Assembly: GCA_004764695.1 (NCBI GenBank) | Contig: SMSO01000005.1 | Span: 1,011,501 to 1,075,500 of the forward strand | Source of the DNA: Schizochytrium sp. TIO01 | Taxonomy: Eukaryota; Sar; Bigyra; Thraustochytrida; Thraustochytriidae | Direction: 5' to 3' | DNA: 64,000 nucleotides | Shown: positions 49,358 through 59,905 of the stretch, piece after piece | Position numbering within the stretch: the stretch's first letter is position 1 | Layout: every line of letters begins with the position of its first letter | Notes under the pieces: model-generated | Databases searched by the model: none | Told to the model about the DNA's origin: nothing | Seen by the model: the letters and a program-made list of their open reading frames with translations, nothing else | Program-made: the position numbers and the translations under genes

Positions 49358-49735
49358 TAGGACTTGCCAAGCCAAAATGGAACCAATAATGTGGTTTTCC
49401 CAATGCTTGGTCTAGTTAATTAATCTATAAAGAGGTATAGTTGAGGTTTTGAAGTGGCGTTATCCAAGAGAAATCGGTTTTGCGGACTGGTGTAATGACT
49501 TGGGACTACTATTGTATTATGGGAATTCGTTATAACCCGTCTTCTACTTCGTCTTCCTCAATTTTCTAGAATGCAGACAAGTATATTCCAGAATGGTAAA
49601 TATGGCTTTCATGGCAAACTAGCTTGCACAAGGCCCCTTGTCAACGAAGGAACTGAATGAACCGGGCGAGACACTTAGTTAATAATGAAAATCGCTTTTA
49701 AAAAAATTCGTACATGCAGGATCTTCTTCTTGTTT
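49358..49735. other. Convergent spacer
   Basis: AT-rich 3' flank of the coiled-coil and F-box genes. Nothing else seen. Confidence 0.4.
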
Positions 49736-51421
49736 TCAATTTGTTTCCATGATATTGCCATAAGCATAAACACCGGCGCAATCCATAGTAGCTTCAAGCT
49801 GTGGCGCGCGATGATCAGCGGCAATAAGCTTTACGCAAAGAAGACGAGCGACTCGAGGTTCTTCAAATTGAAGTTCGAGCCGTTGAATTGCCGAGCCTCG
49901 GGGCAAACAAAACCAGGCTGCGGGGTACAAAGCTGCATCCAACTGCTTAGGTTCTGGTCTTTCAAAAATGATGATACACGCTGAGTCTTGCAATGTTTGA
50001 ATTTCTTCAATGGGAGGCAAGACGCCTTGGCTCGAAAGATGCTGCACCTGTGCTAAACTCGTCAAGTCTGTAAAAGCAGATACCATTGCTGCTGCTTTTA
50101 GCTCCTGGATTTCTCTCGCAAGAGAGTCTGCAGCATCTTGCCCCTCTGGAACTCGACTAGCTGTCTCAAGCTTGATCACATCACACCCTAAAAAAACTGC
50201 AGCACATCGAACTGGGCTTGCAAGATCCATAGTGCGATCAATTACCAAGCGATGCAGTATTGCGTAAGATTGCACACGAGATCGACTCAAAAACGTTACG
50301 GGACGAACAACCTCAGGGTATTCTCTATCTTGAGCATGGTTGGAGTGAAATGCGTCTTGGAAAACCATCTTAGTACCTTTCATTGAGGTTTTATTTGTTG
50401 GGTTACGCGCCTTACGATCTTCAAGCTCTAACCTCTTGGATAATTTGCGTTGGAGCATGTATAGGCCTTGACGGTATTTCCCTACACTTTGTTGCTCTGA
50501 ATCAGGCAAAGCGCATTTTTTTTGTTTCATTGCTAGTAAACTTTGTACTCCAGACGAGCTCTGCATAATACGAAGGAACATCTTCTCAAGTTCATACGTT
50601 GTTACACTTGCGTCAAGCCGAGATGAGTGGCCAGGTAGACTTGGAAAGAAACCCTGGAGGCATGCCGAAAGAGCTGCAAATCGTCTGTTTTCTTCTCGTT
50701 CGATTGAATTCTCCTTGTTCAGCGATTCATTGTGCTGCATAATGGTTTGCTCATGTGTAGTGAATGACAAAATTCCGCATAAAAATACATTTGAGGCTTT
50801 TGCACTACAATAAAAGTTTCTATTGTCCGGTCGAAAGACAACGCCAGCCCAACACCGTTCTAAAGGTCCTCCACCTGGCGTGTGGCCTCCATCAGTATAG
50901 AATCCAGAAAAATTAATTGCATTGCAGTTGACTCTGCTTAGCTTCATGCATCGTTGCCAGCCATTTGGAGAAAGCAAGATACTTCTACGTATGGCATATT
51001 TCCGGTCTCGTACTTCCGTGTATAGTTTAACGCGTGTCACACTGCGTTGCAATGGGCCGTATTCACTAGCCATTAATTGTCGTAGATAAATGCGTTTCCA
51101 AAGTTGCTCATCTTGGGCGGCACAATGCAAATATCTGCAGACTAAACACAGGTTAGCAAGATCCGCAGCACATGTCACTACATAAGACAGTATCTCGCGA
51201 AGAATCTCAGAAGGTTGATGAATTATAGAATTCAGACGCGACTTCATAGCCGAGTCGTCTGCAAGAGTAGTTGTAGCAAGACTTGAATCCTCTTGGAAAA
51301 CATAACTTTGCTTGCAGACCGATCTTTCGGTGAAATATTCACAGCCTTCTGCGTCATAGAAATACTCTGCATCGGTAAACCCTAGACTTCGCAACACGCC
51401 ATTGTGCGTGAACAACATCAT
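49736..51421 (-). CDS. F-box protein
   Basis: Single exon from ATG 51421 (MMLFTHNGVLRSLGF), 561 residues. An F-box is visible at about 64-115: HQPSEILREILSYVVTCAAD, then LCLVCRYLHCAAQDEQLWKR and the following IYLRQL. F-boxes bind SKP1 and recruit substrates to SCF ubiquitin ligases, so this is a likely substrate receptor. The remainder lacks WD40, LRR or Kelch repeats. Its C-terminal 130 residues contain hydrophobic strands (SACIIIFERPE, LYPAAWFCLPRGS, VARLLCVKLIAAD) that suggest a beta-rich substrate domain, possibly jelly-roll-like. A polar basic stretch (RKLSKRLELEDRKARNPTNK) lies in the middle. Substrate unknown. It is convergent with the coiled-coil gene. Confidence 0.88.
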   Translation of the reverse strand: MMLFTHNGVLRSLGFTDAEYFYDAEGCEYFTERSVCKQSYVFQEDSSLATTTLADDSAMKSRLNSIIHQPSEILREILSYVVTCAADLANLCLVCRYLHCAAQDEQLWKRIYLRQLMASEYGPLQRSVTRVKLYTEVRDRKYAIRRSILLSPNGWQRCMKLSRVNCNAINFSGFYTDGGHTPGGGPLERCWAGVVFRPDNRNFYCSAKASNVFLCGILSFTTHEQTIMQHNESLNKENSIEREENRRFAALSACLQGFFPSLPGHSSRLDASVTTYELEKMFLRIMQSSSGVQSLLAMKQKKCALPDSEQQSVGKYRQGLYMLQRKLSKRLELEDRKARNPTNKTSMKGTKMVFQDAFHSNHAQDREYPEVVRPVTFLSRSRVQSYAILHRLVIDRTMDLASPVRCAAVFLGCDVIKLETASRVPEGQDAADSLAREIQELKAAAMVSAFTDLTSLAQVQHLSSQGVLPPIEEIQTLQDSACIIIFERPEPKQLDAALYPAAWFCLPRGSAIQRLELQFEEPRVARLLCVKLIAADHRAPQLEATMDCAGVYAYGNIMETN

Positions 51422-52610
51422 TGTCAGTCTAGCCTATCATCAACCTTGGATCCTTTAATCTAATAATTAAGTAGCACGTGGGAATCTATATCCTTCCGCG
51501 ATTCTTGAACCAAATTACTGCTCCTTGCAAGGAATGAATTGATTAACACTCTTGTCCATGCGCTTCCTACTATTGGGGCTTGCGTCTGGTTCAACACTGG
51601 CACTCTTGAAATGCGACTTTCTTCAGCCGGATACGTTCCCTCGCACCACGCTCTTCAACCTGCTAAAGTCACTCTCAAATCAGATTTGCTTGCTCAGCGA
51701 CTTTTGAATCGTCATATCCCCAGAGCAACGTTCTAGTTTCCGTTCCAAGGGTGAAGAGAACGTACCATGGTGTTACACTAGTAGTGCATATGTAGCACTG
51801 TTTGTTCTATCTATAGATTCACATTTATTTACCTGGGGAAGGAATCGACGTTGTTGCCTATGACCTAGCAAACATTGACGGCCTTTCGAGTTGTTTAGAC
51901 AAAAACCGCACCTTACTCTGCGCAGTTCCAATTCAAGTGTTTATTGAAACATGATCCTAAATTCGCCTTGATAATATACATTCATCTACCGTAGTATTCT
52001 GCTGCTTTCTCATCACGTGTGTTAAACATCGATGCCATTGCTTTGAGTGCAGGCATAACTTGAACAGCTGGACATTGTGTTATCTATTTGCACTGATCAT
52101 TGTGCTTCATCGGCTATGCTAGAAACTCTCTGTCCACTGACATACTTAGTAGCATCGTTACGACCCATCGCGGACAAACCTAATTCCAGTTGAATATTTT
52201 AATTTGTTTCTCGATTACAGTCATGTTGGCAACGACACGAATATCTTTCTCATTCTTCAAATTTGTGCTTCGCGGCTCTACCCCGTACCCCATACTTTTT
52301 ATATCCTCGCAGATATAGGTAACCGTGAAAATCTATTTGACGCAATAAATACAAATACAAACAAATACCTACTACTACCAGCAAACCTGAATGATCTGAG
52401 AAGCATCACTTATCATCTTCATTGGGACGCTCAAGCACAGCTAACCCAACAGTACCTCCCGCACACGTCCTAAACTTATTACCCATTGACACTGAAATAC
52501 CTGAAAACTTCACTGCAACTTAGCTCCTAACCTCATAAAGATGATGAAACCGCAATTGCGGATTTTACCTTCACGAATCCTCGGACTCGCTGAGCCTTAC
52601 TTCGAGCTAT

Positions 52611-52680
52611 ATCCATCTATCCATTCATCTACCCATCCATCCATCCATCTACCCATCCATCCATCCATCCATTCATTCAA
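52611..52680. repeat. (ATCC)n-type microsatellite
   Basis: Imperfect tetranucleotide array with ATCTACCC interruptions, fading into ATTC units. Confidence 0.9.
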
Positions 52681-55453
52681 TTATTCTCGCGTCATGATGC
52701 ATTTTGAGGGGTCTCTCAGAGCCTCAAAAACGGAAATTATGTGCGTCCTTTCAAAACATTAGCAACATGAAATGCAGTAGCAGCTACACATTGACTATGG
52801 TAGCATACTGTGATTGATGCAGTGTGCTGTGTTTGCTCTTGAGAGTCTGACGTTGACCCTCAAACTTTGTTAGCAATTGGACAGACATTTCGGAGATGTG
52901 ATGGTCATTTTCGCAGCAGACATGAAAATAACAGGTATCGAAAAGATTCTCCTCACTACTATATTATGTCATTGGAAGATCCACTCGTAGAGTTACTTAG
53001 GTACCTAGTACCTTACTAAGCTAGCTAGTATGGAGAGACGAGGTCAACTAGAACTAAGATAGTAATCTTTTATCTTATTTTAGAATTGAAGACTGGGGCA
53101 GAAATATTTTCGAAAGCGTACCCTGCGATGCAATTCGCGAATCCTTGCAGTCCCTGGCACTTCACAGTGCAGTCAACGATACCTTACTACCCATACAGGC
53201 CGAAACTTGTACGTTGCAGAGTAGCAACAGAGGGGAGTCCTTGTAGGTAGATAGGTCAGGCAACAATCGCTCGCGAAGATCCTGGAGACCTTCCGGCAAG
53301 GGCCTTTGCACCTTACGAAGACGAAAAGACTGAGCCGTACACGTTTCTGGTGCGAAGAGGCAGGAGATCTTTATACAAACTGCATAGCGGCTGTCTTATT
53401 TGAGAAGGTAGAGACGACTGAAATTGAGATAATCTGTGGCTGCGACGTGTAGTCTGTGGCAATTGTGGAGACTATCATTTTGGAATCTAAGTTTGCCCCT
53501 GTCAAACACACTACGCGAATTTTCGAGAGCGCCGTGCAAGGCCAGTCGATCCTGGATACACCCGACTGAGGGATTGAGAAGGTTCTTTCGCTTGCTCTGT
53601 GCACCCTGTGGTCATCGTTGATCTATCTTTGGGGAGCGCGGAACCTGCCGGCGAGTGCAGGCGGTCACAAGGAACCTGCTTTGCAGCTGACTGTGAAATT
53701 GACCTCAGCAAATCTCTAACTCATCGAAGTTGAACTGGCGTGGATTCTCCATAGTCTGCAAGTAAGTACCTGATATAGGCAACCACGCCTCACCTCGCGT
53801 CACCAAACAAATCACGCCATCCATCAATCAAAAGTCAACGAGATTTGACAAAGCGCCTTTCCTATTAAAATCCTGCAGTTCATTGGAGCCATAGCTCTGC
53901 TAGCCTCTTTCAGGATTCACCATCGCTCTAGTCTAGTCAGTTGTCTCTAAGGCTATCCTTCAAAGAGCGACGAGCTGTCAACTCGGTGCGGATCTAGGGC
54001 TCCGAAGTCACCACAACACTGGGACCCCAAGGCGTGCCATAGAAGTTCCGCAGAACCTCTCATTGTACCCAGCTCCAAGCTTGCCTTCTTTCTCTGTTGC
54101 CTCCATCGTTTTCTCTCCCCCGGCCAAGCCAACGCAGTACCTCGTGGTTTCAAGATTTCATCTGCCGTTCCAGCGAGCGCAATCGACTGGCTAGCGAAGC
54201 CAGCAGCACCTCCAGTTCACAGGCGAAAGGGGTTGTGAGCGTCTTCTGGTATAGACCATCTGTCCTCATCGATCTCTCTCAGAGCAACTCCCGGGTTGGC
54301 CACATAAACCTCATCTTTCTCACAAGTGTTAATTTTCATTTGTTCTAAATTTAAAACCGCCAAACAGGGAAGAAGTATAGGAAGCAGGAGTATCTCAGGA
54401 GTAGGGACCAGCCGGAACAGAACGCGGCAGAAAGAACGGAGGCCATTGGAACGGCACGAAAGGGAACGGAGCGTCGATCGATCATTGAAGATTTGTTCAT
54501 TCATTCATTCGTTGCCGGCAGGCGTTGAGAGCGTGCGAGGCGCCGCCCAAGCCGCATCCACGCCCGGTCTCACAGGCGAGTAGGCAGGCAGGCAGCCAGC
54601 CAGTGGCGGAGGGCGCCGAGCTTACAAGAGGCCGTGCCTTGCCGAGGAGCAACGCAGCAGGAAGCGGGCTCGAACGCGGCGCCACCTGCGCAGTGTATCA
54701 ACTAGCCGCTGAGCAGAGCAGCAGAAGTGGGACTTCCACCCAAAGGTTCCCTCGAGCATCCTGAGCAGGCAAGCAAGCAGGCAAGCAAGCAGCTCCAGCA
54801 GGCCCGCGACTGCTCAAGCTCGCTCTCGAGCGCTCGACCTCGACGTCACTCGCTCGAATTGGCTCTGCTCTGCGCTCAACTTTCTGTACGTACGTACGTA
54901 CATACGGATTGAAGTGCTCATAAATAATCTTCGCAACCGGCCGCTGGCTAGGCCTCGCTAGGCAGAACCGCTAGCGCTTGGAGCGCCGGGCGTTCCGTTC
55001 CGCGTTCCGGAGTGACTATTGTGGAGCGGGTAGGGAGGCGCTAGGGAGTGCTAGGCGGAAGAACCAGCTGCTTGCTGCCTTCTTCTTTGGTGGCGGCAGT
55101 AGAGGAGGGGTTCTGGGTTCTGGGGTGTGGCTTTGATTGGCTGGAGGTGCGTGGCAGGCGAGCTTCGTGCGGGAAACCTCACGGGGTGACGGTTTGGGCG
55201 TGGTGGTTGCGGCCGTGGAGGTGGTAACCAGGGAGGGAGCCAATAGGCGAGGAACCGAGGCACAGAAGAGAACGACAGGATAAGGAGGAAAAAAAAGAGA
55301 AGAAAATTGAAGAAAAAGAAAATACTTCGGCGGGTAGGGAGTGCCTAGGTAACTGCTATTTGGTAGGTACCTGTATTGAGATTGAGATTGAGAAAGGGTT
55401 TCGAAGAACGGCACTAGAGAACGCGAATTTGCGGAGAATTAGAACAGACAGAA

Positions 55454-55544
55454 ACAATCGATCAAACGATCAATCAAACAATCAATCAAACAATCAAACA
55501 ATCGAACGAACGGACGAACGGACGAACGGACGAACGAACGGACG
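55454..55544. repeat. Compound (AATC)n/(GAAC)n microsatellite
   Basis: AATCAAAC/AATC units grade into GAACGGAC/GAAC units, suggesting successive expansion of related tetramers. Confidence 0.9.
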
Positions 55545-56419
55545 CCACAAGAAAGAATCTCACCGTGCAAACCAAGCTAGAAATCAGACAAGAAGGACCT
55601 GGCCGCAGGCTGCAGGCTGCGCTCACAATTGTCGTAGCAGAGGTCTCTGAGAGCTGGAAGCATAGGAAGAAGTCCTGCTCAATTCGAAGTTTTCTATTTC
55701 TCGTAATCTTTTCTCTAACAAAAGCCAACTAAGTAAGAGAAGGTGAGCGAGACGCCATAGTAGCCAAGGGAATAGCAAGTCGCGGGTTGAGAAAGGAAGG
55801 CAAGGCAAGGAAAGGCGGAGAGCGCCACAAACCCGCGCGTGGAGGACAGCGAGAGCTGTACTGAGAGCGTCGGATACGGCGATAGATCAGGGAGGGCTGG
55901 GCATGGGCGTGCCCTGGTAGGCGATAGGAACCTCGCCACGTGTAGAGCAGCCGTCGGGGGTCCCGACAGCACGCTCGCCGTTTTTGCGTAGTAAATAGCT
56001 GGCTAGCTATATCCTAGAACTGCTTATCCGCGACCTTTGACTTAACCCGCCGCACCTCGTCGACTCAAATCGTGAGCGAGGTGAGGAACCGCGGAAAAGC
56101 GCACCAGAAGCTCATCTTCGAATTGTATTTACTGCGGTCATTAGAGTCCCGCGCCTGGCTCATCTGCTGTACGGCTTGGCACGCGTGCCTAACCTTCCGT
56201 CGAATCTCAATTTTCAAAAATCTGCCTCGGTAACGCTCTGCATCAACCCATCAGAACCCTGCGAGGTTCCTGGAGCCCTCGGCATCCTCGTGAGGCGGCC
56301 CCGTAGGCAAAACCAAGCGGCCCGCGGCGGCCCGCAGAGGGTCTTTGGCGCGGGCCCCGGTTCGGCATCGGCAGAGCCGTTGCGGTATCTATCTTCAAAG
56401 ACCATCCCTTGCCTTGGCG

Positions 56420-59400
56420 ATGGAGCCCGAACTAAAGCAGCTGTTGCTCAAGGATGGCCTCGTGCTTGGCCCACAAATTGGGCAGGGTAGCTTCGGAACA
56501 GTGTTTAGGTGCACAGATGTGAAGACTCAAATCGCATATGCGGTGAAAAAGGTGGACCTGAGGGTCCTCCGCATGCAACCGCATTTCATGATGGAACGGC
56601 TAAAGCGTGAGTGCTCAGTGCTGCAGAATCTCAATCACCCTTCAGTGATCAGGCTTTACAAAGTAATTGAAGCACAGGATGCACTTCTCATGGTAATGGA
56701 AATGGTTCTTGGTATGGAGCTCTTTGAGATGATCCTCGCTGTCTCAGGTCTGGATGAGGGAGAGGCATGCGCTGTCTTCATTCAGCTAGCATCAGCGCTC
56801 GCGTACATGCATAACCTGGGTATCGTTCACAGAGATATCAAACCAGAAAATATTTTAGTTCAAGGATCTACGAGCACAGAGGCAGAGACTGACCGCGCAG
56901 GGATTGTCTTCCAAGACGCGTTCAAACACCTCAGACCGCGCGTTAAACTTATCGACTTTGGACTTAGCAAGGTACTTGGCTCAGACAGAGGGGGGTCCAT
57001 GGCAAAGAGTCTTGTAGGCACACCGAGGTATGTGGCGCCGGAGATCATTGAGGTAGGAGAACGCATGCGCAATCAGACACGAACATTGGGAGAGGCGCCG
57101 CCACCGCACTTGGACAGATCGTTCTATAGCGAAAAGGTAGACTGCTACTCGACAGGAGTCCTGCTGCACGTGACTCTCTCTGCATGCTTTCCTCAGTTTG
57201 AGGCGGGCCAGCGTGTTATTTTCTCGGACCAGCGTATTGCAAGAGTCTCTAACTCGGCCAAAGACCTGATTGCTCATCTCATGGATCCAAACCCCAATAC
57301 GCGATACTCTATTGTGCAGGCTCTCAGACATCCATGGGTGGTCAAGCACCACCCAAGGGCTGCTCAGGCTGCCCTTACCATTGCAAATGTGCAATGTCCT
57401 CCGAGTCCAGAGGCTTCGCCGATGAACTCACCTTCACAGTCACCTACAGCTGGTCCTTTTCCGCATGGACCAATGCGTATCAGCGTGGTGGACCATATGA
57501 ACGGAGCACTCTCACCCGAGAACAGCTCACAGGACGTGACGATGGACTCCGCTCCGTCGGTCACTACACCTCCCCCTCGTGGCGATGCTGGGAGTAGGGG
57601 CAGCACCAAGAGTGCACCAACACCTAACTACAATTATTCCACACCGACCAATACTGGCGCGAACAAAAAGGGGGGATCAAATGGCCATAGCGCTGATGTG
57701 GATCGCTTCATGGACAAGGTCTCTGCTGCAGCTGCAGAGTTTGATCGTATGACCAGCTCAACATCTATGGAGTCCCTGCAGTTGGATCAGTCTACTGAAG
57801 ATGTTTCGCAGAAGACTAGCAATGCTTACCATGGTGACCGTATCACTGGCATGAAGCGGCAAATTTCAAGGCCAGCACCTCGTAACGCAAGCCAGACTGG
57901 AAGTGAACTTTTGGAGGGTACCATGTATGGAAGAGTGGGGGGAAATCTACGGACTCGGAATGAATCCGATGCCTCAACACGGTCAAACTCCAAATCCTCC
58001 ATCGAAATCCTTAACCTTCCTGGTGGGGCTGCCAAGGGCGTATGGGGTCCTCTGAAGGAGGCTAGCTCCCGCGCAGGTAGCATTAGCTCAGAAGCTGATT
58101 CAAGCAGTACTAGTGGTAACGACTCCCCCCCCGCTGACTCTCCTTTGGGTAGTGATGCTGGTTTTTCGTATGGCCAATCCAGCACATCATCGCATCGCTC
58201 ACCACGTGCGCATTCTGGTACAGGCACGCAGCAACATCAGCATCACCATGTTGGAGCTGCTGCACATTCTCATGCACAAGAACAGCCTAAGCAACAGCAA
58301 CAACATCAACAACAACAACAATCGCATACTCAACAGCAAGAACCTCAATATACTGGTGGAAGCCTAGTGCCGCGCCCTCCCGTGGATGTTGTGAATGTGG
58401 AAATACCTACGGGGGAGAACAACGCTATCATCAACCCAGATCTGTTGCTGCAGTTGCAGACTCAAATCGCCCAGTGCTTCCGGCAGTCTTTTGATGCATT
58501 TAAAGATGATGATGTGGTATCGCCTGGAATTGTTTCCAGTGCAGTGGCTAGCCGAGAGCTCCTTGGCGCCTCACAAACAATTTTAAAGAAGCTTGAGCAG
58601 ACCTCAATTTCTGTCACAGATCTACTGCCGGACATGCAAATTGCCGTTGAAGAAGGTGAATTTGGCATGGCGGTGCAATGTTTTGATACAATTAAGGAAT
58701 GGATTCGCGGAATTCAAAATGAATCCCAAGATCTCCTCAAGGCGAACGTCAAGGTTATTGCCGCAGTCAACAATACCCTACAGCTGGCGCGCCGCCGACA
58801 TCGCGTGCTTGCTGCCGCCGCAGCTGGTTACCGCGTGTCAGATGCAGTGGCTCTGGAAAAGAGCAACATGCGAGCGAGTATTCATCCATCGACCCCACTT
58901 CGCTCATCCGGAACTGGGGCTAGTGCTGGCGCAGTGGAGGCAGCCGAGCAGGGTCAAATGGAATCAACCAAGGCTCTCGAGCGTCAGGAGCAGGCCAAGA
59001 TGGATCTTGAGACCTCGGACTACAAGGAGTCATTAAGTGACCAGCGTAAACTTGCTCGTGAGCAACGGAAGAACGAGCGTGCTTTGGAAGAGCAAATTCA
59101 AGCATATAACGAGGAGATTGCCTCGGCCAACCGTCGCAATGCCGCTCGGCGCAAGGCAGAAGAGGAGGAGAGCCCAGATGCTTCTGCAATTGTTCCTGGC
59201 AATTTTGGTGTAGTAAGCATCGAAAGTAATATTGAGAACGACGTCGACATGGATGCCGACGAACTCGAGCCTATTAGTAAGGCCCTCGCCATGCTGAAAG
59301 AGATCGACCGCCTCTTGCAAAAGCATGCATCATTCTGGTCCCACATGGAAGTAGTGGTTGATGTTTTGCTACAACGTGCGAACCACGTGGAAACCATGGT

Positions 59401-59566
59401 AAACTATTCTCGCAACCCCCGACTTCGTGGTCGCTTTCTCGAAAGAGTCAACGACTACGGACAAATGTGGTCACAAATCATGCGCATGTGTCAACAGTTT
59501 CATAACAAGCTCCACACTGTAGAGGGGTCTAATATGTATGGCTTTTTGACCGATACGATTGGATGA
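56420..59566 (+). CDS. CAMK-like Ser/Thr protein kinase with a long, partly structured C-terminal extension
   Basis: The frame opens at TTG 56345; ATG 56420 (MEPELKQLLLKDGLVLG) sits 13 residues before the first kinase strand and gives 1048 residues. Kinase domain about 13-305: GQGSFGTV loop, Lys43 in YAVKKV, HRDIKPEN with Asp139, DFG at 179-181, GTPRYVAPE, and a final HPWVVKHH. All catalytic residues are present. There are insertions after PENILV (a polar 25-residue loop) and after the APE motif. The layout is CAMK/CHK2-like, but no FHA, CaM-binding or UBA domain is visible. Residues about 320-660 are disordered, with Gln/His repeats (about 603-645). Residues about 680-840 and 960-1048 are conserved-looking helical segments separated by a charged coiled coil (QRKLAREQRKNERALEEQIQ). 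Function unknown; a scaffold-binding tail is likely. Confidence 0.9.
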   Translation: MEPELKQLLLKDGLVLGPQIGQGSFGTVFRCTDVKTQIAYAVKKVDLRVLRMQPHFMMERLKRECSVLQNLNHPSVIRLYKVIEAQDALLMVMEMVLGMELFEMILAVSGLDEGEACAVFIQLASALAYMHNLGIVHRDIKPENILVQGSTSTEAETDRAGIVFQDAFKHLRPRVKLIDFGLSKVLGSDRGGSMAKSLVGTPRYVAPEIIEVGERMRNQTRTLGEAPPPHLDRSFYSEKVDCYSTGVLLHVTLSACFPQFEAGQRVIFSDQRIARVSNSAKDLIAHLMDPNPNTRYSIVQALRHPWVVKHHPRAAQAALTIANVQCPPSPEASPMNSPSQSPTAGPFPHGPMRISVVDHMNGALSPENSSQDVTMDSAPSVTTPPPRGDAGSRGSTKSAPTPNYNYSTPTNTGANKKGGSNGHSADVDRFMDKVSAAAAEFDRMTSSTSMESLQLDQSTEDVSQKTSNAYHGDRITGMKRQISRPAPRNASQTGSELLEGTMYGRVGGNLRTRNESDASTRSNSKSSIEILNLPGGAAKGVWGPLKEASSRAGSISSEADSSSTSGNDSPPADSPLGSDAGFSYGQSSTSSHRSPRAHSGTGTQQHQHHHVGAAAHSHAQEQPKQQQQHQQQQQSHTQQQEPQYTGGSLVPRPPVDVVNVEIPTGENNAIINPDLLLQLQTQIAQCFRQSFDAFKDDDVVSPGIVSSAVASRELLGASQTILKKLEQTSISVTDLLPDMQIAVEEGEFGMAVQCFDTIKEWIRGIQNESQDLLKANVKVIAAVNNTLQLARRRHRVLAAAAAGYRVSDAVALEKSNMRASIHPSTPLRSSGTGASAGAVEAAEQGQMESTKALERQEQAKMDLETSDYKESLSDQRKLAREQRKNERALEEQIQAYNEEIASANRRNAARRKAEEEESPDASAIVPGNFGVVSIESNIENDVDMDADELEPISKALAMLKEIDRLLQKHASFWSHMEVVVDVLLQRANHVETMVNYSRNPRLRGRFLERVNDYGQMWSQIMRMCQQFHNKLHTVEGSNMYGFLTDTIG

Positions 59567-59682
59567 TCTGTGTCAACACCTAAAAATTTCTTCATTGAAA
59601 AATTCTGTGATGCTTATCCACCTTCCCTTAAACCTTTTATTTGACTAATCATCCTCATTATCACTCAAAATTTATAGTTTAT

Positions 59683-59715
<33 letters not shown>

Positions 59716-59905
59716 GTAAAAATGTACACCTTGAATGCAACGTTTCCCTGGTTTTTGGCCTTCGTGGACTTCTACATTTTTTCTGATTTTTTACACATTT
59801 AAATATCCTATTTTACCTGATCGAATTTTCTACTTTTCACTAGTGATATTGGATGAGGTAACTCAAATATTCTCCTCTTCAAAAATGAGCACACTGCGTT
59901 ACAAG
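59567..59905. other. Convergent spacer with a 28-base T run
   Basis: AT-rich 3' flanks of the kinase and REV7-like genes. An uninterrupted T-run covers 59684-59711. Confidence 0.6.

Larger units (their letters stand above)
51422..56419. other. Gene-poor region with simple repeats and GC-rich patches
   Basis: About 5 kb without a supportable gene. AT-rich to about 54000, with an ATCC-type repeat (52611-52680) and a TAGGTACCTAGTACC cluster at about 52999-53015. GC-rich patches occur at about 54515-54680, 54930-55030, 55190-55260 and 56270-56400. AATC/GAAC tetranucleotide arrays lie at 55454-55544, a GTAC run at about 54887-54901, and GGCAGGCAGGCA/AAGCAAGCAGGC strings near 54580 and 54770-54790. 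Frames up to 130 codons are compositional artefacts. The 5' leader of the kinase gene should be at the right end. Confidence 0.4.
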
